Assembly: GCF_026559675.1 (NCBI RefSeq)
Contig: NZ_CP092891.1
Coordinates: 1-64,000, forward strand
Source: Microbacterium oxydans
GTDB taxonomy: Bacteria; Actinomycetota; Actinomycetes; Actinomycetales; Microbacteriaceae
Length of the DNA: 64,000 nucleotides
Direction of reading: 5' to 3'
A program made the translations under genes and the position numbers. The first letter of the stretch is position 1. Each line of letters begins with the position of its first letter. Below the pieces are notes generated by a model. It was not told where the DNA came from. It did not search any database and saw only the letters and a list, made by a program, of their open reading frames with translations. Below, one piece after another: positions 28,886 to 37,345 of this stretch.

Positions 28886-28917
28886 TTGTTAACAGGGTTG
28901 TTAACCCCTGTGAATAA
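28886..28917 (+). repeat. Composite element B: tandem TTGTTAAC plus DnaA-box-like nonamer
   Basis: Read on the plus strand: TTGTTAAC (28886-28893), AGGG, TTGTTAAC (28898-28905), CCC, then TGTGAATAA (28909-28917, one mismatch to TGTGGATAA). It matches element A at 14357-14388 in both octamers, all spacings and the first two bases of the 4-base spacer. It lies between the 3' ends of rhomboid and crgA, which is not a promoter position. Confidence 0.7.
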
Positions 28918-28940
28918 CACCCATGTAATTCTCCCCAGGC

Positions 28941-28985
28941 TGTGGAGAGATCTGTGGATAACTCTGGGGACGGCCTGTGGGCAGA
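28941..28985 (+). promoter_or_regulatory. DnaA-box cluster outside oriC
   Basis: A perfect DnaA box (TGTGGATAA, 28953-28961) is flanked by weaker copies in the same orientation: TGTGGAGAG (28941-28949) and TGTGGGCAG (28977-28985). Together with TGTGAATAA at 28909 this makes four related sites in 77 bases. The cluster lies 27 kb from oriC between converging genes. It may titrate or reactivate DnaA, but nothing proves that. Confidence 0.6.
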
Positions 28986-28988
28986 TGT

Positions 28989-29025
28989 GAAAAAGGCCCC
29001 TTCGCCATGCGAGGGGGCCTTTTTC
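28989..29025. terminator. Bidirectional terminator between rhomboid and crgA
   Basis: A perfect 12-bp stem pairs 28989-29000 (GAAAAAGGCCCC) with 29014-29025. The A-run on one side and T-run on the other make it a good intrinsic terminator for both converging genes. Confidence 0.9.
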
Positions 29026-29042
29026 GAGAGGTGGGAGGGGCG

Positions 29043-29282
29043 TCAGCGCCAGCGCGTGGTCATCAGGAAGCCGATCAGCGCGATGCCGAGGCCGATCGCC
29101 AGGTTCCAGTTGGAGAGCCCCGGGATCGGGAACTGCATGCCCGAGATGTAGAAGACCAGGATCCAGACTAGACCGAGGAGCATGAAGCCGATCATCACCG
29201 GCTTGAACCACACGGCGTTGGGAGCGGCGTCGCCTTCGGCGCGCTCGACGGCGGGTTCTTCAGTCTTACGGTCACGTGCCAT
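29043..29282 (-). CDS. crgA: Cell division protein CrgA
   Basis: A 79-aa membrane protein that in actinobacteria binds division and elongation proteins such as FtsZ and the penicillin-binding proteins. It has a charged cytoplasmic N-terminus and two membrane segments (about 27-47 and 59-77) joined by a short loop with the conserved NWN motif. The ATG at 29282 gives the usual length. It faces a class E sortase gene and a cell-wall operon, the expected context. Confidence 0.92.
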   Translation of the reverse strand: MARDRKTEEPAVERAEGDAAPNAVWFKPVMIGFMLLGLVWILVFYISGMQFPIPGLSNWNLAIGLGIALIGFLMTTRWR

Positions 29283-29386
29283 GCCGTCATTGTACCCATG
29301 TCGCCTGTCATCCGACGAGGCGGCGAGGGCCCTGGACGTCCGGCGACCAGCGGCATCCGTTCAGCGTTCCCGGATATGATCACGGC

Positions 29387-30181
29387 ATGACTGCATCCGT
29401 CGTGCCTGGGGGGCGACGCCCGCGGCGAGAACGACCACGTTCTCGCGCCACCTTCGCGAGCGTGCTCGGCGAGCTTCTGCTGACCGCCGGAGTGATCGTC
29501 CTGCTGTTCGTGGCCTGGCAGATGTGGATCGGCGACATCATCATCAGTGCCCAGAAGAACGAAGAGGGTGCGGCGATCTCGCAGCAGCTCGCACAGGCGG
29601 AGGCGCCCGACCTTCCGCCCGTCGTCGAGGGCGACGATGGCACCCCGACCTACGTGCCGCCGGTTCCCGCGGCACCCGCCGACGCGGAGTGGTTCGGACA
29701 GATGCACATCCCCCGCTTCGGCTCCGACTACAACTTCGGCATCTACGGGGGGACGAGTCGCGCCCGTACCCTCGACCAGAAGGGGATCGGCGTCTACACC
29801 GACTCGAAGATGCCGGGCGAGGTCGGCAACTTCTCGATGGCCGGTCACCGCACCACCTGGGGCAAGCCCTTCAACCAGCTCGACAAGCTGCAGTTGAACG
29901 ACGCGATCGTCGTCGAGACTCCCGACGGCTGGTACACCTACCGCTTCCGCACGCTCGAGTACGTCAAGCCGACGCAGACCGATGTGCTCGCCGACGTGCC
30001 GCAGATGCCCGAGCAGCAGACGGGTGAGCAGTACATCACGCTCACCGCCTGCTCCCCCCTCTACTCCCTCGCCGAACGCATCGTCGCCTACGGGGTGTTC
30101 GAAAGCTTCCAGCCTCGCGCCGAGGGACCCCCGACCGCTCTGACCGAGACGCCGCCTCCTCCGGCCGCGCCATCCGTGTGA
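29387..30181 (+). CDS. Class E sortase
   Basis: A 264-aa membrane-anchored transpeptidase that attaches secreted proteins to the cell wall. A basic N-terminus is followed by a membrane anchor at about residues 27-48 and a sortase domain from about 100 to 242. The catalytic residues are H154 (AGHRTTWG), C222 (LTACSP) and R231. The C-terminus is proline-rich. ATG 29387 is the start; in-frame sequence upstream is not protein-like. The position between crgA and pabA corresponds to Rv0012 in mycobacteria, where a different protein is found. Confidence 0.9.
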   Translation: MTASVVPGGRRPRRERPRSRATFASVLGELLLTAGVIVLLFVAWQMWIGDIIISAQKNEEGAAISQQLAQAEAPDLPPVVEGDDGTPTYVPPVPAAPADAEWFGQMHIPRFGSDYNFGIYGGTSRARTLDQKGIGVYTDSKMPGEVGNFSMAGHRTTWGKPFNQLDKLQLNDAIVVETPDGWYTYRFRTLEYVKPTQTDVLADVPQMPEQQTGEQYITLTACSPLYSLAERIVAYGVFESFQPRAEGPPTALTETPPPPAAPSV

Positions 30182-30209
30182 TCGTGCACGCCGACGAGGG
30201 AGAAGACTG

Positions 30210-30365
30210 ATGTACGCCGCAATCTGGCGCCTGCTGCCCGGTCCGTGGTGGCTGCGCGTCCTCATCCTCGTGGTCGTCGTGGCCGCGATCCTCTACGGCC
30301 TGTTCTGGTACGTGTTCCCGTGGGTGAGCCCGATCATCGCCCCGGGTGAGGTCGACGTCGAATGA
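30210..30365 (+). CDS. Small single-span membrane protein (51 aa)
   Basis: A 51-aa open frame starting at ATG 30210 after GAGGGAGAAG. It contains one strong membrane segment (about residues 15-37) followed by an aromatic, proline-containing stretch and a short acidic tail. Its stop overlaps the pabA start (ATGA), the same coupling style seen in real genes nearby. I do not recognise a function. Its place between sortase and pabA suggests a cell-envelope role, or simply coupling. Confidence 0.75.
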   Translation: MYAAIWRLLPGPWWLRVLILVVVVAAILYGLFWYVFPWVSPIIAPGEVDVE

Positions 30366-30994
30366 CGCGGGTCCTCGTGGTGGACAACCACGACAGCTTC
30401 GTGCACACGCTCGTCGGCTATCTCCACGAACTCGGCGCCGAAACCGAGCTGGTGGAGTCGGACGCCCTCGACGCCGCGGACCTCGAGCGGATGCTCGCCG
30501 ACCACGACGCCCTCCTGCTCTCCCCCGGTCCCGGAGCGCCCGCCGATGCGGGGGTCTCCCTCGAGGCGGTGCGGATCGCCGCGCGGCTGCGGATGCCGAC
30601 GCTCGGCGTGTGCCTCGGGCACCAGACCATCGGCGCGGCCTTCGGTACTGCGGTGAGCGCGGCGCCGGAGCTCATGCACGGGATGGTCTCCCCCGTCGAG
30701 CATGACGGATCGGCGTTGTTCGCCGGCATCCCCTCGCCGTTCGACGCCGGTCGGTACCACTCGCTGGCTCTCGCGGCCGCCGACCTTCCCGCCGAGGTGA
30801 TCGTGACAGCCTGGACCGAGAACGGGACGGTCATGGCGCTCGAACACCGTGACCTGCCGATGCGCGGCGTGCAGTTCCACCCCGAGAGCGTCCTCACCGA
30901 AGGCGGGTACCGTCTGCTGGCGAACTGGCTGGAACTGTGCGGGGATCGCGACGCCGTGGCGCGCGCGGAGAGTCTGCACCCGCTGTCCCGCTGA
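30362..30994 (+). CDS. pabA: Aminodeoxychorismate/anthranilate synthase glutamine amidotransferase component
   Basis: A 210-aa class I glutamine amidotransferase supplying ammonia to the chorismate-using partner subunit for folate or tryptophan synthesis. The triad is complete: C84 in GVCLGHQ, H173 and E175 in FHPES. DNHDSF near the N-terminus and LSPGPG at about residues 53-58 are diagnostic. The trpG/pabA gene has the same neighbours (upstream of pknB) in mycobacteria. It overlaps the preceding small gene by 4 bases. Confidence 0.93.
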   Translation: MTRVLVVDNHDSFVHTLVGYLHELGAETELVESDALDAADLERMLADHDALLLSPGPGAPADAGVSLEAVRIAARLRMPTLGVCLGHQTIGAAFGTAVSAAPELMHGMVSPVEHDGSALFAGIPSPFDAGRYHSLALAAADLPAEVIVTAWTENGTVMALEHRDLPMRGVQFHPESVLTEGGYRLLANWLELCGDRDAVARAESLHPLSR

Positions 30995-31025
30995 CGGCGG
31001 TCGCAGGCTGGATCTGCGAGGGGCG

Positions 31026-32717
31026 TCAGTCGCCGGTGCAGAACCGCAGCTCGACCGGCGAACCGATCGGAACGTCACCCGGCGCCACGGACATCGACTG
31101 CACGGTCGGCGGGTCCGTCGCGGGGCAGTCGGCCTGTTCCACGGGCGTGGGCGTGAGCCCGAGATCGGTGAGATTCGTGGTGGCGGCGTCGACCGTCCAG
31201 CCGACCAGGTCGGTGAGAGTCACCTTGCCGCTGGCGACGACGAGGTTGATGACCGTGCCCGGTGCCACCTCCGACTCGGGCTTCTCGCTCGAGGAGATCA
31301 CCGTGTCCGCCTGCAGGGCCTTGTCGTTCCGCTGGATCACGGTGCCGAGTTCGAGGCCGGCGGCCTTCAGTGCCTTCGTCGCGTCCGCGAGCGTCATGCC
31401 CTCGATCTTCGGCACCACCGCGGTCTCCACACCGGAGGAGACGTGGACGGTGACCGTCGTGCCCTCCTCCACCGAGACGCCGGCCTCGGGGTCGGTGCTG
31501 ATGACGTTCCCCTCGGTGATCTCGGCGCTCGACTCGAAGACGATCGTCGACGCCAGGTCGAGCTTCGCCAGGTCGTCCTGCGCGCGCTCCGAGGAGACGT
31601 TGACGAGGTTCGGGATCACGCGGGACGTGCTGGGCATCTCGGACGGACGCCCGCTGATCGTCACGACCCAGAACAGCACCGAGGCCAGCAGCACGGCCAG
31701 CAGTGCCACACCCGCCCAGATCCAGGCGACCGGCGGGCCGGACTGGGTCCTGGTCATGGTGGTGTCGGTGCTGAGCTGGCGCAGCGAACGCGCCGTCTCC
31801 TGCGCCTGCCGCGGGCTCGGTCCGTAGAGCTCGCTGGTCAGCGCTCCGAGCTCTTTGCGCGTCGGAGCGTTCCCGGTGACGGCCGCGTCCAGTGCGGCGC
31901 GGAAGTGCGCAGCATCCGAGTACCGCTGGTAGGGGTCCTTCGCGAGAGCGCGCAGCACGATCGGGTCGAGCGCGCCGGGGGCGTCCTCGTTGACCTCGGT
32001 CGGCGGGATCGGCGTCTCGCTGACGTGCTGGTAGGCGACCGCGACGGGCGACTCTCCGCGGAACGGCTGGCGGCCCGTGAGCAGCTCGTACAGCACCACA
32101 CCGGTCGAGTAGAGGTCGGCGCGGGCATCGACCGGCTCGCCCTTCGCCTGCTCGGGCGAGAAGTACGCGGCGGTGCCGATGATCTGCGTGGTCTCGGCCA
32201 CGGTCGAGGAGGAGTCGGAGACGGCTCGGGCGATGCCGAAGTCCATCACCTTGACCTGACCCTTGTCGGTCACCATGACGTTGCCGGGCTTGATGTCGCG
32301 GTGCACGACGCCCGCGCGGTGCGAGTAGTCGAGGGCCTCGAGGATGCCGTCGACGTAGCGCACCGCATCGGCCACCGGCACGGGGCCCGCGGAGATGATG
32401 TCCTTGAGCAGCGTACCCTTGACGAGCTCCATCACGATGTACGGCGGTTCGTCGGAGGAGCTGTCGCTGGCCGAGGGGTCGCCGGCGTCGAACACGCGGA
32501 CGATCGACGGGTGCGACATCCGCGAAGCGGCCTGCGCCTCCAGCCGGAAGCGCGTGCGGAACGCCGTGTCACGGGCGAGCTCGGGGTCGAGGATCTTGAT
32601 CGCGACCTCGCGCCCCAGGGTCAGGTCGTACCCGCGGTAGACCTTCGCCATCCCGCCATGCCCGATGAGCTCGTCGACGCGGTATCGACCCGCGATGACC
32701 CGTGGCTCTGTGGACAC
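31026..32717 (-). CDS. pknB: PASTA-domain serine/threonine protein kinase PknB
   Basis: A 563-aa membrane kinase regulating cell-wall growth and division. The kinase domain (about 11-280) has the glycine loop GHGGMAKVY, K41, catalytic D141 in HRDIKPGN and DFG at 159-161. A membrane segment lies at about 330-353. Three PASTA domains follow (about 365-429, 430-497 and 498-563), which bind peptidoglycan fragments or lipid II. The GTG start at 32717 has an AGGGGG ribosome-binding site. It is the last gene of the fhaA-fhaB-pstP-rodA-pbpA-pknA-pknB block, 44 bases after pknA. Confidence 0.96.
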   Translation of the reverse strand: MSTEPRVIAGRYRVDELIGHGGMAKVYRGYDLTLGREVAIKILDPELARDTAFRTRFRLEAQAASRMSHPSIVRVFDAGDPSASDSSSDEPPYIVMELVKGTLLKDIISAGPVPVADAVRYVDGILEALDYSHRAGVVHRDIKPGNVMVTDKGQVKVMDFGIARAVSDSSSTVAETTQIIGTAAYFSPEQAKGEPVDARADLYSTGVVLYELLTGRQPFRGESPVAVAYQHVSETPIPPTEVNEDAPGALDPIVLRALAKDPYQRYSDAAHFRAALDAAVTGNAPTRKELGALTSELYGPSPRQAQETARSLRQLSTDTTMTRTQSGPPVAWIWAGVALLAVLLASVLFWVVTISGRPSEMPSTSRVIPNLVNVSSERAQDDLAKLDLASTIVFESSAEITEGNVISTDPEAGVSVEEGTTVTVHVSSGVETAVVPKIEGMTLADATKALKAAGLELGTVIQRNDKALQADTVISSSEKPESEVAPGTVINLVVASGKVTLTDLVGWTVDAATTNLTDLGLTPTPVEQADCPATDPPTVQSMSVAPGDVPIGSPVELRFCTGD

Positions 32718-32761
32718 GTACTACCCCCTGGAAAACGACTGCTGCTGAGCTGGACTAAAGG

Positions 32762-34507
32762 CTACCCGTCGGTGCCGCCACCGTCGTCACCCTCGCCCGG
32801 GTCGGGCGCGGCGACGATCGTCACGGACAGCGGCGGCGAGGCGGCCGAGGTGCGCTGGTCGCCACCGGAGCACATGCCCTGGTAGGTGACGAGGAGCTGC
32901 TGACCCACGGTGTCGCCGACCTTCACCTGCGTGTTGCGCTGCGTCGGCTGGAAGTTGGGACCGCCCGACACGAACGTGCCGTTCTGGAGCGAGACGACAT
33001 ACCCCGAGAGCGTGGTGCCGCTCGGGCAGGTGAATCCGGTGCCCCAGGAGATGGTCACCGTGCTGCCGGCGACCGGGTCGCCCGTGATGGTCGGGGTGTC
33101 GGTGGGCGTCGGAACGGCCGTCCGAGCGGCGTAGACCGTGAGCGTGATGGGCTGCGTCTTCTCGACGTTGCCCGTGGGGTCGACGCGGTAGACCTTGCCG
33201 ACCTCGGCATCCGAGGGTGCCGGGTCGCCGTCGACGCAGGTGATCTCGCTGTCGAACCCGGCGCCCTTGAGGGTCGAGGTGGCGCCGCCGCAGTCCATGC
33301 CGTTCAGGTTCAGCGCGGTGACGTCGACGCGAGTCTCCTCGGGTGTCGTCGGCGGCGGCGTCGACGGCGTCGACGGAGGCGGGGACGAGCTGCTCTGCTT
33401 GGGCGTGGCGTCGGCGTCCCCGTTGCCCTGGTTCGCGAGCATCCCCCAGACGGTGCCACCGAGCGCGATCGCCAACAGGACGATCAGGGCGATCAGCGGC
33501 CAGGTCCACGGGCTGCGCTTCTTCTTCTTCTCCTCCTCCGCAGCGTCCTCGGTGGGGAGCTGTGCGGTGGTGGGGAGGATGCGCGTGGTGCCGTCGTCGC
33601 CGGATGCGGTCAGCATCCGGGTCGCGTCGTCGTCGCCGGCGATGCCGCCGGTCGCGATCGCGGGGACGGCGATCGCCGCGGAGTTCAGGTCGCCACGACG
33701 AAGCGCCTGCGCCGCCCGAGCCACCGTCGCGGAGGACGAGGGACGGTCGGCGGGCTTCTTGGCGATCATCGCCATGACGAGGTTCTGCACCGGGATCGGC
33801 ACGGTCGGCGGCAGCGGCGGCGGCTGCTCGTTGATCTGGGCCATCGCGATGGCCACCTGCGACTCGCCGGTGAACGGACGCTTGCCCGCCAGGCACTCGT
33901 ACGCGACGATGCCGAGCGAGTAGGTGTCGGTCGCGGGCGACGCCGGGTGGCCCGACGCCTGCTCGGGCGACAGGTACTGCACCGTTCCCATGACCTGACC
34001 GGTCGCGGTGAGCGGGACCTGGTCGGCGATGCGGGCGATGCCGAAGTCGGTGATCTTGACGCGGCCGTCCGGCGTGATCAGCAGGTTGCCCGGCTTGATG
34101 TCGCGGTGCACGAGGCCCGCGGCGTGCGCGGCCTGCAGGGCGGATGCCGTCTGCGCGACGATGTCGAGCGTCTTGTCGGCGCTCAGCGCACCGTCCCGCT
34201 CGAGCACGGTCGAGAGCGCCTCGCCGGGGACGAGCTCCATGACGAGATAGGCGCTGCCGTTCTCCTCGCCGTAGTCGAACACGCTGGCGATGCCCTCATG
34301 GTTGACGAGAGCTGCGTGCCGCGCCTCGGCGCGGAACCGCTCGAGGAACCCGGGGTCCCCCATGTACTCGTCCTTGAGGATCTTGATGGCGACGGTACGT
34401 CCGATGACGTGATCCGTCGCTTCCCACACCTCGCCCATGCCACCGATCGCGATACGCGACTGCAGCTCGTAACGACCACCGAACGACACACCCTGCGTCG
34501 GCCTCAT
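32762..34507 (-). CDS. pknA: Serine/threonine protein kinase PknA with an extended extracytoplasmic region
   Basis: A 581-aa membrane kinase. The kinase domain (about 13-272) has IGGMGEVW, K42, D136 in HRDIKPGN and DFG at 154-156. A KKKK-rich juxtamembrane tail precedes the membrane segment at about 334-356. Outside the membrane there is a Ser/Pro/Thr linker, a PASTA-like segment with C406 and C424, and a beta-rich region with C494 and C546. Mycobacterial PknA lacks such large external domains. ATG 34507 overlaps the pbpA stop by 4 bases. It likely acts with PknB on the divisome. Confidence 0.93.
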   Translation of the reverse strand: MRPTQGVSFGGRYELQSRIAIGGMGEVWEATDHVIGRTVAIKILKDEYMGDPGFLERFRAEARHAALVNHEGIASVFDYGEENGSAYLVMELVPGEALSTVLERDGALSADKTLDIVAQTASALQAAHAAGLVHRDIKPGNLLITPDGRVKITDFGIARIADQVPLTATGQVMGTVQYLSPEQASGHPASPATDTYSLGIVAYECLAGKRPFTGESQVAIAMAQINEQPPPLPPTVPIPVQNLVMAMIAKKPADRPSSSATVARAAQALRRGDLNSAAIAVPAIATGGIAGDDDATRMLTASGDDGTTRILPTTAQLPTEDAAEEEKKKKRSPWTWPLIALIVLLAIALGGTVWGMLANQGNGDADATPKQSSSSPPPSTPSTPPPTTPEETRVDVTALNLNGMDCGGATSTLKGAGFDSEITCVDGDPAPSDAEVGKVYRVDPTGNVEKTQPITLTVYAARTAVPTPTDTPTITGDPVAGSTVTISWGTGFTCPSGTTLSGYVVSLQNGTFVSGGPNFQPTQRNTQVKVGDTVGQQLLVTYQGMCSGGDQRTSAASPPLSVTIVAAPDPGEGDDGGGTDG

Positions 34508-35958
34508 CTGCCCAGCACCGCCTCTATGACCTTCTTCGCAATCGGAGCAGCGATGGTGTCGCCGCTTCCTGACTGTCCCTGTCCGCCGCCGTCTTCGACG
34601 ACGACCGCTACTGCGACCGCGGGGTCGTTCGCCGGTGCGAAACCGGTGAACCACAACGTGTGCGGCCTGTTTCCGTTCTCTGCGGTGCCCGTCTTACCGG
34701 CCACGTCGATCCCGTCTATTCTTGCACCCTGGGCCGCGCCCGTAGCGACGCTCGCGACCATGGCCGACGTGACGTCGTCGGCCACGTCGGCCTCCATCGC
34801 ACGGCCGAACTCGCTGTCCTCGAAGGCCTTGATGACCGACAGGTCGTTGCCGATCACGGCATCCACCATCCGGGGGTTCATGACGACGCCGTCGTTCGCG
34901 ATCCCGGCGGACACCATCGCCATCTGCAGCGGGGTCGCGGTGACCTGTCCCTGACCGAATCCGCTCAGGGCGGTCTGCGCGTCGTCGAGCGCACGCGGGT
35001 AGCTGGACGGCGTCGACTTCAGCGGGGTCTCGAAGGACTTGTTGAAGCCGAGCTTCTCCGCCATCTCGCGGATCGTGTCGTCGCCGAGCTCGACCGCGAG
35101 CTCGGCCATCGGGATGTTGCAGCTGAGGCGGATGGCCTCGGCGATCGTGACCGTGGCTCCGGGACCGCACTTGCCGCCCCAGGCGTTGGAGACGCGGCTG
35201 GAGGACTGCGGGAGCGTGTAGGAGATCGGGTTCGGCAGGGTCGACTCCGGTGTCCACTCGCCGGTCGCGTAGGCGGCGGCGGCGACGACGATCTTGAAGG
35301 TCGAGCCCGGAGGGTTGAGGTCGCCGGCGATGGCCCGGTTGGAGAGGGGCTTGTTCGGGTCGGCGACGAGCTGGTCGAACGTGGTGTTCGCGGCGTTCGC
35401 ATCGTGCGTCGCCATCAGGTTCGTGTCGAACCCGGGGGTCGAGACCATCGCCAGGATGCGACCGGTCTTCGGGTCCATCGCGACGACCGCGCCCTTGAGG
35501 CCGCCGAGCGCCTCGTAGGCCGCCTTCTGCGCTCTGGCGCTGAGGGACAGCTCGACGCTGTATCCGCGCTGCGGCTGGCCGGAGAGGATGCGCTCCACCT
35601 CACCGAGGAAGGCGTTCGCGCCGGTTCCCGAGAGGTCGGCGTTCATGGCCTGCTCGATGCCGGTCCGCGAATCGAGTGCGGCGTTGAAGTAGCCGGTGAC
35701 GGGAGCCCACATCGGCGCATCCGTGTACACGCGCTGGAACTGGTACCGGTCGTCGCTGGGCACCGAGTTCGCGATCGCGGCGCCGTCGACGATGATCGAT
35801 CCGCGCTGGATCTCGTAGCTGTCGAGACGGGTGCGCTTGTTGTGGCTGTTCTGCGCGAGGCTGTCGGCCTCGACGACCTGGATCCAGCTGGTCGCGGCGA
35901 ACAGCGCGATGAACATGAACAGCATGATGATGCTGAGGCGGCGGAGTTCTTTGGTCAT
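34504..35958 (-). CDS. pbpA: Penicillin-binding protein (class B, PbpA/FtsI-type)
   Basis: A 484-aa transpeptidase anchored by one N-terminal membrane segment (about 9-29). The three active-site motifs are S219-T-F-K222, S279-C-N281 and K422-T-G424. A class B N-terminal domain (about 45-140) precedes the transpeptidase domain. It partners the SEDS polymerase RodA encoded just upstream, 1 base away. The gene sits in the same kinase/cell-shape operon as in other actinobacteria and overlaps pknA by 4 bases. Confidence 0.96.
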   Translation of the reverse strand: MTKELRRLSIIMLFMFIALFAATSWIQVVEADSLAQNSHNKRTRLDSYEIQRGSIIVDGAAIANSVPSDDRYQFQRVYTDAPMWAPVTGYFNAALDSRTGIEQAMNADLSGTGANAFLGEVERILSGQPQRGYSVELSLSARAQKAAYEALGGLKGAVVAMDPKTGRILAMVSTPGFDTNLMATHDANAANTTFDQLVADPNKPLSNRAIAGDLNPPGSTFKIVVAAAAYATGEWTPESTLPNPISYTLPQSSSRVSNAWGGKCGPGATVTIAEAIRLSCNIPMAELAVELGDDTIREMAEKLGFNKSFETPLKSTPSSYPRALDDAQTALSGFGQGQVTATPLQMAMVSAGIANDGVVMNPRMVDAVIGNDLSVIKAFEDSEFGRAMEADVADDVTSAMVASVATGAAQGARIDGIDVAGKTGTAENGNRPHTLWFTGFAPANDPAVAVAVVVEDGGGQGQSGSGDTIAAPIAKKVIEAVLGR

Positions 35959-35959
35959 G

Positions 35960-37345
35960 TCAGCCGATCACCACCCGGGGCTGGCGGCGGACGCCGTCGG
36001 AGATGCGCAGCAGCAGGGCCACGATGAGCCAGTTCGCCACGAGGGACGATCCACCGGCGGCGAGGAACGGCGTGGTCAGACCGGTCAGCGGGATCAGTCG
36101 CGTGACGCCGCCGACCATGATGAAGACCTGCAGCGCGATCGTGAACGAGAGCCCGGTGGCGAGCAGCTTGCCGAAGTCGTCCTGACCGGCGAGGCCGATG
36201 CGCATGCCGCGGCTGACGAACACCATGTACAGGCAGAGGATCGCGAACAGGCCGATCAGCCCGAGCTCCTCGCCGAGGCTGGTGATGATGTAGTCGCTGT
36301 GGGCGAGCGGGGTGACCTCGGGGCGGCCCTGGCCCCAGCCGGTGCCGATGAGTCCGCCGCGCGCGAGGCCGAACAGTCCCTGCATTGGCTGGTAGCCGGC
36401 GACGTCCGGGTCGACCTGGTTGGCATCGAACAGGAACAGCCAGTTGATGAAGCGGCCGTGCACGTAGGTGAGGATCTGGGTCGCGACGGCGACACCGGCG
36501 ACGACGAGGGCGAGGCCGATGAGCACCCAGCTGGTCTTGCCGGTCGCGACGTAGAGCATCGCGACGAACATGCCGAAGATCAGCGTTCCGGTGCCGAGGT
36601 CGCGCTGGAAGACGATGATGCCCAGCGAGATGAGCCAGACGACGAGCACGGGTCCGAGCTCGCGCATGCGCGGCCAGGTGATGCCGAGGACCCGCTTGCC
36701 GACGGAGGTGAGGCTCTCGCGGGTGCGCACCAGATAGCCGGCGAAGAAGATGGCCAGGCAGATCTTGGCGAGCTCACCGGGCTGGAAGGCGAAGGCGCCG
36801 CCCAGCGACACCCACACGGCGGCGTTGGCGTCGGGGATGCGCAGACCCGGGACGAACGGCAGCAGCAGCAGGAGGATTCCGGCGAGGCCGAAGATGTACG
36901 TGTAACGGAACAGGATCCGGTAATTGCGCAGCAGGATCACGACCGCGATGGCGCCCGCGAGCGAGATCGCGGTCCAGGCGAGCTGCTTGGTGGAATATGC
37001 GTTCCACCCGGTGTTCTTGAACGCGATGTCGATGCGGTAGATCATCGCGATGCCCAGGCCCGTGAGCAGCGTGGCGATCGGCACCACGAACGGGTCGGCG
37101 TCGGAGGCGACGAAGCGCAGCACGATGTGCAGGGCGAACGCGAGGGCCGCCAGGCCGCCGCCGATCGCGAGGATCATCGGGTCGATGACGCCGAGAGCCC
37201 CCAGCTGCACGAGAGTGAGCGCTCCGCCGCTGATCGCGCACGCGAACAGCAGCAGCCAGAACTCGCGGTTGCGCTGGGTCTGCGGCATCCGGAGACGCTT
37301 CAACGCCTTGATGACGGTGGTGTCCGCCTGCACGTCGGTGCTCAT
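35960..37345 (-). CDS. rodA: SEDS-family peptidoglycan glycosyltransferase RodA/FtsW
   Basis: A 461-aa integral membrane protein with about 12 membrane segments that polymerises peptidoglycan strands and works with its cognate PBP. Diagnostic sequences are FQPGELAKICL, FQRDLGTG, the HSDYIITSLGEELGL loop, and the C-terminal GLTTPFLAAGGSSL. Its start overlaps the phosphatase stop (ATGA). Adjacent pbpA supplies the transpeptidase partner, and PknA/PknB regulate such complexes. Confidence 0.96.
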   Translation of the reverse strand: MSTDVQADTTVIKALKRLRMPQTQRNREFWLLLFACAISGGALTLVQLGALGVIDPMILAIGGGLAALAFALHIVLRFVASDADPFVVPIATLLTGLGIAMIYRIDIAFKNTGWNAYSTKQLAWTAISLAGAIAVVILLRNYRILFRYTYIFGLAGILLLLLPFVPGLRIPDANAAVWVSLGGAFAFQPGELAKICLAIFFAGYLVRTRESLTSVGKRVLGITWPRMRELGPVLVVWLISLGIIVFQRDLGTGTLIFGMFVAMLYVATGKTSWVLIGLALVVAGVAVATQILTYVHGRFINWLFLFDANQVDPDVAGYQPMQGLFGLARGGLIGTGWGQGRPEVTPLAHSDYIITSLGEELGLIGLFAILCLYMVFVSRGMRIGLAGQDDFGKLLATGLSFTIALQVFIMVGGVTRLIPLTGLTTPFLAAGGSSLVANWLIVALLLRISDGVRRQPRVVIG

